This document shows, in pieces, positions 59,501-64,000 of a DNA stretch of 64,000 nucleotides. Positions within the stretch are counted from its first letter, which is position 1; each line of letters opens with the position of its first letter. The notes beneath the pieces were generated by a model. It was not told the DNA's origin and made no database searches. It worked only from the letters and a program-made list of their open reading frames with translations. The translations under genes and the position numbers were made by a program. This stretch comes from JBBCJR01 sp037190805 (lineage in GTDB: Bacteria; Pseudomonadota; Alphaproteobacteria; Sphingomonadales; Sphingomonadaceae), in the NCBI GenBank assembly GCA_037190805.1, contig JBBCJR010000007.1, forward strand, positions 146,367 through 210,366, written 5' to 3'.

Positions 59501-60361
59501 CTAAACGAGCTCGTAATGCGCCTTGACGATGGCCCAGGCCTCCTCCGCCGTCTCGACGAAACGGAACAGGCGGAGATCGTTGGGTGCGATCACCCCTTCT
59601 TCGACCAGCGCCTCGAAATCGACCACGCGGGTCCAGAATTCCTTGCCGAACATCAGGATCGGCAGGGGCTGCATCTTGCCCGTCTGGATCAGGGTCAAAA
59701 GCTCGAACGTCTCATCGAACGTCCCGAACCCGCCCGGAAACACCGCGACCGCGCGCGCGTGCATGGCGAAATGCATCTTCCTCAACGCGAAATAGTGGAA
59801 CTGGAAGCTGAGGCTGGGCGTGACATAGGGATTGGGCAGCTGTTCGTGCGGCAAGACGATGTTGAGGCCGACCGTGGGCGCGCCGACATCGTCCGCACCG
59901 CGATTCGCCGCTTCCATGATCGAAGGCCCGCCGCCTGAGCAGACCACGAAGTGACGCCGCCCGTCGGCCTCGGCCGGCACTTCGGACGCGAGGCGCGCCA
60001 GCTTTCGCGCCTCGTCATAATAGCAGGCCTTCGCTGCCAGCCGTTCCGCAATACGGCGCTGGACATCCGTGGTCGCGGCGTCGAGCAGCGCCTGCGCCCG
60101 GTCCGGAGAGGGGATACGGGCCGAGCCATAGAAAACGAAGGTCGAGGCGACACCCGCCTCCTCAAGCAGCAACTGAGGCTTCAGCAGTTCCAGCTGGAAC
60201 CGAATCGGCCGCAGATCCTCGCGCAGCAGGAACTCGCTGTCCTGAAAGGCGAGCAGGTACGCCGCATCTTCGGTCTGGGGGCTAGAGGTCGCCTGACGGG
60301 CGACTTCGGCATCCTGGGCAGCGGGGGGGAAAACGCGGCAGGGAACGTGGGCATCAGTCAT
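59501..60361 (-). CDS. LOG-family protein (Rossmann-fold nucleotide-binding)
   Basis: A 286-residue protein with the LOG/YvdD-like motifs 'CSGGGPSIMEAANRGA' and 'FPGGFGTFDETFELLTLIQ', i.e. PGGxGTxxE, the cytokinin-activating phosphoribohydrolase signature. An 80-residue N-terminal extension ('DSEFLLREDLRPIRFQLEL') marks the longer TIGR00730-related group. The expected reaction is hydrolysis of an adenosine-monophosphate-type nucleotide to base and ribose phosphate. The start is at 60361 or 60373; no ribosome-binding site is evident. Confidence 0.85.
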   Translation of the reverse strand: MTDAHVPCRVFPPAAQDAEVARQATSSPQTEDAAYLLAFQDSEFLLREDLRPIRFQLELLKPQLLLEEAGVASTFVFYGSARIPSPDRAQALLDAATTDVQRRIAERLAAKACYYDEARKLARLASEVPAEADGRRHFVVCSGGGPSIMEAANRGADDVGAPTVGLNIVLPHEQLPNPYVTPSLSFQFHYFALRKMHFAMHARAVAVFPGGFGTFDETFELLTLIQTGKMQPLPILMFGKEFWTRVVDFEALVEEGVIAPNDLRLFRFVETAEEAWAIVKAHYELV

Positions 60362-60398
60362 GGGCACGGCCATAGCGGAGATCAGCCGGTCCCGAAAG

Positions 60399-61013
60399 TC
60401 AGCGGCAATAGGGCCCGCGCCCCATGTCGAAATGGAAGTGATTCGCATGGAGGGCATTCGCCTCCGGCCCAAGCCCGATAGCGAAACGCCGGCAGCCGGC
60501 CTGATGGGCCTCGCGCAGGAACCCCCTCGCCCTTGTGTCCGGGCCGTTCCAGCCGTCCAGAACCGTGATTCGCCGGCCATCCGCGAGGACGAAGGCGGCG
60601 ATGTCGACCGCGTTGGCGAAGGCATGCTCAGACAGACGGGCACCGGCTGCGTTGTTGACCGGCCGGCAGGCGAAGGTACCGAAGCTCTCGATGCGCACCA
60701 ACGGGCTCCCCAGCCGCGCCTCGGCAAGGCCGCGCACGGTCCGCGTCCAGTCCGCCAGCCCGGCGGCGAGCGGGCACGTCAGCGCACCGAGATTGGTGAC
60801 GGGCATGCCGATGTCGAGCAGTTGCACGGTGCCCCGGGTCGCGCAGCCGCCGGCAAAGCTGCGGTCCGGCAAGGCCCGGTAACGCACTCCAATCCTGTCG
60901 AGCGAAGCGAGGCATTGGCGGATATCGGTTTGCGGCTGGCCGGGGAAACGCGGCGGCGACGGACTGCCGCAGGCGACGAGCAGGACAAGGGGAACAAGGT
61001 ATAACCAACGCAT
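60399..61013 (-). CDS. Extensin-like family lipoprotein
   Basis: A 204-residue protein. The signal MRWLYLVPLVLLVAC has lipobox LVAC with Cys15 as the modified residue. The extensin-like C-terminal domain holds a metallopeptidase-like pattern: 'LSEHAFANAVDIAAF' (HxxxxxxD) and 'HANHFHFDMG' (HxH), as in D,D-carboxypeptidase-like folds. It may act on peptidoglycan; activity is unproven. The LOG gene lies 37 bp downstream. It is divergent from serC. Confidence 0.85.
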   Translation of the reverse strand: MRWLYLVPLVLLVACGSPSPPRFPGQPQTDIRQCLASLDRIGVRYRALPDRSFAGGCATRGTVQLLDIGMPVTNLGALTCPLAAGLADWTRTVRGLAEARLGSPLVRIESFGTFACRPVNNAAGARLSEHAFANAVDIAAFVLADGRRITVLDGWNGPDTRARGFLREAHQAGCRRFAIGLGPEANALHANHFHFDMGRGPYCR

Positions 61014-61081
61014 CGCGGGCGAAATTCGCCCAGGGGATGACCACGGTCAAGCTTGACAGAAACCGCTGTCCCATTATGAGC

Positions 61082-61136
61082 GCCGGCGGGCCACGCCGCC
61101 CCAACGCGGCGCGAGCTCTCTGCGAGGAGAGATACA
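61082..61136 (+). promoter_or_regulatory. Structured serC leader (serC-motif-like RNA)
   Basis: Two hairpins exclude each other: GGCGG/CCGCC (61085-61100) and CGCCGC/GCGGCG (61094-61111). A third, CTCTC/GAGAG (61116-61131), sequesters the GAGGAG ribosome-binding site. A conserved RNA called the serC motif is known in front of alphaproteobacterial serC genes; I recall its position and small size but cannot align it here. Confidence 0.5.
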
Positions 61137-62276
61137 TTGACGACCAAGCCTGCTGCGCTTCCCGCGCGCCCTCATTTTTCGTCCGGTCCCTGCGCCAAGC
61201 CGCCCGGCTGGACCCCCGACAGCTTCAACATGGACGTGCTCGGCCGCTCGCACCGCGGCAAGCTGGGCAAGGCGCGTCTCCAATATTCGATCGACCTGAC
61301 CCGCGAGGTCCTGCAGGTGCCGGATACGCACCGCATCGGCATCGTGCCGGGGTCCGACACCGGCGCGGTCGAAATGGCGATGTGGACCATGCTGGGCCAG
61401 CGTGCCGTGACCATGCTGGCGTGGGAAAGCTTCGGCGAAGGCTGGGTCACCGACGCGGTCAAGCAGCTGAAGCTGGACGCCGAGGTGGTGAAGGCGCCCT
61501 ATGGCGAGCTGCCCGACCTCAGCCGCGTCCATCAGGACAATGACGTCGTCTTCACCTGGAACGGCACCACGTCCGGCGTCCGGGTGCCGAACGGCGAGTG
61601 GATCCGCGCCAATCGCGGCGGCATCAACATCGCCGACGCGACCTCGGCGGCGTTCGCCATGGACCTGCCGTGGGACAAGCTCGATGTCGTCACCTATTCC
61701 TGGCAGAAGGCGCTGGGCGGCGAAGGCGCACACGGCGTCATCGTCCTCGGCCCCCGCGCCGTCGAGCGGCTGGAAAGCTACACCCCCGACCGGCCGCTGC
61801 CGAAGATCTTCCGCCTTACGAAGGGCGGCAAGCTGATCGAAGGCATCTTCAAGGGCGAGACGATCAACACGCCGTCGATGCTGTGCGTCGAGGATTATAT
61901 CGCCGCGCTGGAGTGGGCGAAGGGACTGGGCGGCCTGTCGGCGCTCGTCGCCCGCTCGGACGCCAACGCCCAGGCGCTCGACCGCTGGGTTCAGAAAACC
62001 GACTGGATCGATCATCTGGCGGTCGACCCCGCCACCCGCTCGACCACCTCGGTCTGCCTCAAGTTCGCCGACGCCCTCGGTCTTGACGCGGACACGGCGG
62101 CCGCCCGGGTGAAGAAGATGGCGGCGCTGCTGGAGGCGGAGAACGCCGCCTACGATATCGCCGGCTATCGCGACGCCCCGCCGGGGCTGCGCATCTGGTG
62201 CGGCGCCACCGTCGAGACGGCGGATATCGAGGCGCTGGGCCCCTGGCTCGACTGGGCCTGGCAGCAGACCGCCTGA
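61137..62276 (+). CDS. serC: Phosphoserine transaminase
   Basis: PLP-dependent aminotransferase making 3-phosphoserine in serine synthesis; 379 residues, the alphaproteobacterial type. 'PHFSSGPCAKPPGW' opens the protein. The PLP lysine is in 'TYSWQKALGGEGAHG' (about residue 196), preceded by 'INIADATSAAFAMDLPW'. The start codon is TTG at 61137 with GAGGAG 7 nt upstream. serA follows after 79 bp, so the two adjacent serine steps are together. Confidence 0.95.
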   Translation: MTTKPAALPARPHFSSGPCAKPPGWTPDSFNMDVLGRSHRGKLGKARLQYSIDLTREVLQVPDTHRIGIVPGSDTGAVEMAMWTMLGQRAVTMLAWESFGEGWVTDAVKQLKLDAEVVKAPYGELPDLSRVHQDNDVVFTWNGTTSGVRVPNGEWIRANRGGINIADATSAAFAMDLPWDKLDVVTYSWQKALGGEGAHGVIVLGPRAVERLESYTPDRPLPKIFRLTKGGKLIEGIFKGETINTPSMLCVEDYIAALEWAKGLGGLSALVARSDANAQALDRWVQKTDWIDHLAVDPATRSTTSVCLKFADALGLDADTAAARVKKMAALLEAENAAYDIAGYRDAPPGLRIWCGATVETADIEALGPWLDWAWQQTA

Positions 62277-62355
62277 GGCCTACGCCCGCACGCTGATCCT
62301 TTTCACTCCACCGTCCCCGGCCCCCGCGCCGGGCGGCGACCAGAGGAGCTATGAC

Positions 62356-63933
62356 ATGCCCAAGGTACTGATTTCCGACCAGATGGACCCGCTTGCCGCC
62401 CAGATCTTCCGCAATCGCGGGATCGAGGTCGACGAGATCACCGGCAAGACCAAGGACGAGTTGATCGCCATTATCGGCGACTATGACGGCCTCGCCATTC
62501 GTTCAGCGACCAAGGTGACGAAGGACGTCCTCGCGGCCGCCACGAACCTCAAGGTTGTCGGCCGCGCCGGCATCGGCGTCGACAATGTCGACATTCCCGC
62601 CGCCTCGTCCGCTGGCGTCGTCGTCATGAACACGCCGTTCGGCAACTCGATCACCACCGCCGAGCACGCCATCGCGCTGATGTTCGCGCTGGCCCGCGAC
62701 CTGCCCGAGGCCGACCGCTCGACCCAGGCGGGCAAGTGGGAAAAGAACCGCTTCATGGGCGTCGAGGTGACGAACAAGACCCTCGGCCTGATCGGCGCAG
62801 GCAATATCGGCTCGATCGTCGCCGACCGCGCCCTCGGCCTCAAGATGAAGGTCGTCGCCTACGACCCGTTCCTGACGCCCGAGCGCGCCCTGGAAATGGG
62901 TGTCGAGAAGGTGACGCTGGACGAACTGCTCGCCCGTGCCGACTTCATCACGCTGCACACGCCGCTGACCGATTCGACCCGCAACATCCTGTCGCGCGAG
63001 AACCTGGCCAAGACCAAGAAGGGCGTCCGCATCGTCAACTGCGCGCGCGGCGGGCTGATCGACGAGGAGGCGCTGAAGGACGCGCTCGTTTCGGGTCAGG
63101 TCGCGGGCGCCGCCCTCGACGTGTTCGTGACCGAACCGGCGAAGGAAAGCCCGCTGTTCGGGACGCCCGGTTTCATCTCGACCCCGCATCTCGGCGCGTC
63201 GACCAACGAGGCGCAGGTCAACGTCGCCATCCAGGTGGCCGAGCAGATGGCGGACTATCTGCTGTCGGGCGGCATCACCAACGCGCTCAACGTCCCCTCG
63301 CTGTCGGCCGAGGAAGCGCCGAAGCTGAAACCCTATATGCTGCTGGCCGAGCGTCTGGGCTCGCTGGTCGGCCAGCTGACCGGGGACAGCATCAAGCGCA
63401 TCTCGATCGAGGTCGAGGGCGCGGCCGCCGAACTGAACCAGAAGCCGATCACCGGCGCGGTGCTGTCGGGCCTGATGCGGGTTCATTCGGATACTGTGAA
63501 CATGGTCAACGCCCCCTACCTCGCCAAGGAGCGCGGCCTGGACGTGCGCGAGGTGCGGCACGACCGCGAAGGCGATTATCACACGCTGGTCCGCGTCGCG
63601 GTCGAAACCGACACCGGTGAGCGGTCGGTGGCCGGCACCTTGTTCGGCAACGCCAGCCCGCGCCTGGTCGAGATTTTCGGCGTGACAGTGGAAGCCGACC
63701 TTGCCGGCGACATGATCTATATCGCCAACGAGGACGCGCCGGGCTTCATCGGCCGCCTGGGCTCGCTGCTGGGCGAGGCCGGGGTGAATATCGGCACCTT
63801 CCATCTCGGCCGCCGCGAGGCGGGCGGCGAGGCGGTGCTGTTGCTGTCCGTCGATTCGCCGGTCGAACAGCCGCTGGTCGAACGGCTGCGCACCTTGCCG
63901 GGCGTCAAGAACGTCCAGCGGCTGAGGTTCTGA
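62356..63933 (+). CDS. serA: D-3-phosphoglycerate dehydrogenase
   Basis: First step of serine synthesis; 525 residues, the long type with an ACT domain. The NAD fold has 'LGLIGAGNIGSIVADRA'. Catalytic Arg is in 'NCARGGLIDEEAL' and His in 'TPHLGASTNEA'. The intervening allosteric domain has 'ALNVPSLSAEEAPKLKPY', and the C-terminal ACT domain ends 'RTLPGVKNVQRLRF'. An AGAGGAG site precedes the ATG. Confidence 0.96.
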   Translation: MPKVLISDQMDPLAAQIFRNRGIEVDEITGKTKDELIAIIGDYDGLAIRSATKVTKDVLAAATNLKVVGRAGIGVDNVDIPAASSAGVVVMNTPFGNSITTAEHAIALMFALARDLPEADRSTQAGKWEKNRFMGVEVTNKTLGLIGAGNIGSIVADRALGLKMKVVAYDPFLTPERALEMGVEKVTLDELLARADFITLHTPLTDSTRNILSRENLAKTKKGVRIVNCARGGLIDEEALKDALVSGQVAGAALDVFVTEPAKESPLFGTPGFISTPHLGASTNEAQVNVAIQVAEQMADYLLSGGITNALNVPSLSAEEAPKLKPYMLLAERLGSLVGQLTGDSIKRISIEVEGAAAELNQKPITGAVLSGLMRVHSDTVNMVNAPYLAKERGLDVREVRHDREGDYHTLVRVAVETDTGERSVAGTLFGNASPRLVEIFGVTVEADLAGDMIYIANEDAPGFIGRLGSLLGEAGVNIGTFHLGRREAGGEAVLLLSVDSPVEQPLVERLRTLPGVKNVQRLRF

Positions 63934-63965
63934 AGGAGTAGATGGCACCGGCCCGCACCCCACCC

Positions 63966-64000
63966 GGCCACCCAACAAGATTATCCTGTAATGGGTGGCC
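63966..64000. terminator. Inverted repeat after serA, at the window edge
   Basis: GGCCACCCA and TGGGTGGCC are perfect 9-bp arms around 17 bases, 32 bp after the serA stop codon. The right arm ends exactly at base 64000, so the sequence that would show a T-run or a longer stem is outside the window. Confidence 0.45.

Overview
The window is about 64 kb of GC-rich (mid-60s percent by eye), gene-dense chromosome. Its closest fit is an alphaproteobacterium of the Sphingomonadaceae (Sphingomonas-like). The evidence is two secreted proteins with the PEPxxWA-CTERM tail typical of sphingomonads, a V-type exosortase with its EpsI partner and small accessory protein, an F0 operon split from F1 with paired b/b' subunits, the hslV-hslU order, and the mutY / DUF721 / DsbA-like / smc neighbourhood. 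I see no phage, insertion sequence, CRISPR array or plasmid feature. This is core chromosome with one surface-polysaccharide island.

Layout: 1-2.1 kb holds hslU (cut by the window edge) and hslV behind a clear heat-shock promoter, then two small conserved proteins. 2.15-4.9 kb is a tightly coupled hisBHAF run. 4.9-7.9 kb holds an entericidin-like lipoprotein, a CAP-domain protein, a UPF0114 membrane protein and an aldehyde dehydrogenase. 8.0-25.5 kb is the envelope island: XrtV accessory protein, EpsI and exosortase V, then on the opposite strand the complete dTDP-L-rhamnose pathway (rfbA, C, D, B), an acyltransferase, a TPR lipoprotein, an O-antigen ligase/polymerase-like protein, a flippase, and TamA-TamB. 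25.5-27.0 kb holds a secreted alpha/alpha-toroid protein carrying a CxxCH motif, an AT-rich regulatory stretch with palindromes, and tRNA-His. 27.2-29.0 kb is glnB-glnA. 29.1-31.1 kb holds an MFS exporter and an unknown protein. 31.4-34.0 kb is a tonB-exbB-exbD-exbD locus. 34.2-42.2 kb holds a secreted unknown protein, a FolM-like reductase with folB, uvrC-recO, a PEP-CTERM protein and parC. 42.3-47.6 kb holds a GGDEF/EAL protein, a GNAT-DUF1285-NUDIX-cca run and a GST. 47.7-50.2 kb is the F0 ATP synthase operon. 50.3-51.7 kb holds a possible small RNA, a small secreted protein and a second PEP-CTERM protein. 51.8-64 kb holds smc, a DsbA-like lipoprotein, DUF721, mutY, pheA, a membrane-anchored cytochrome c, a LOG-family protein, an extensin-like protein, and serC-serA behind a structured leader.

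How it fits together: the exosortase/EpsI pair would process PEP-CTERM proteins, and two such substrates lie 29 and 41 kb away. Both substrate genes have a -24/-12 (sigma-54 type) promoter signature and a terminator hairpin, so they look like solitary, co-regulated members of one export regulon. The rhamnose, ligase and flippase genes build the polysaccharide such proteins usually accompany, and TamA/TamB sit in the same run of genes. Regulatory readings made by eye: a sigma-32 promoter for hslVU, a possible sigma-54 promoter for glnBA, mutually exclusive hairpins before serC, and several genes (hisB, parC, mutY, the FolM-like gene) whose ATG lies 7-8 nt after a -10-like box with no Shine-Dalgarno, as expected for leaderless mRNAs.
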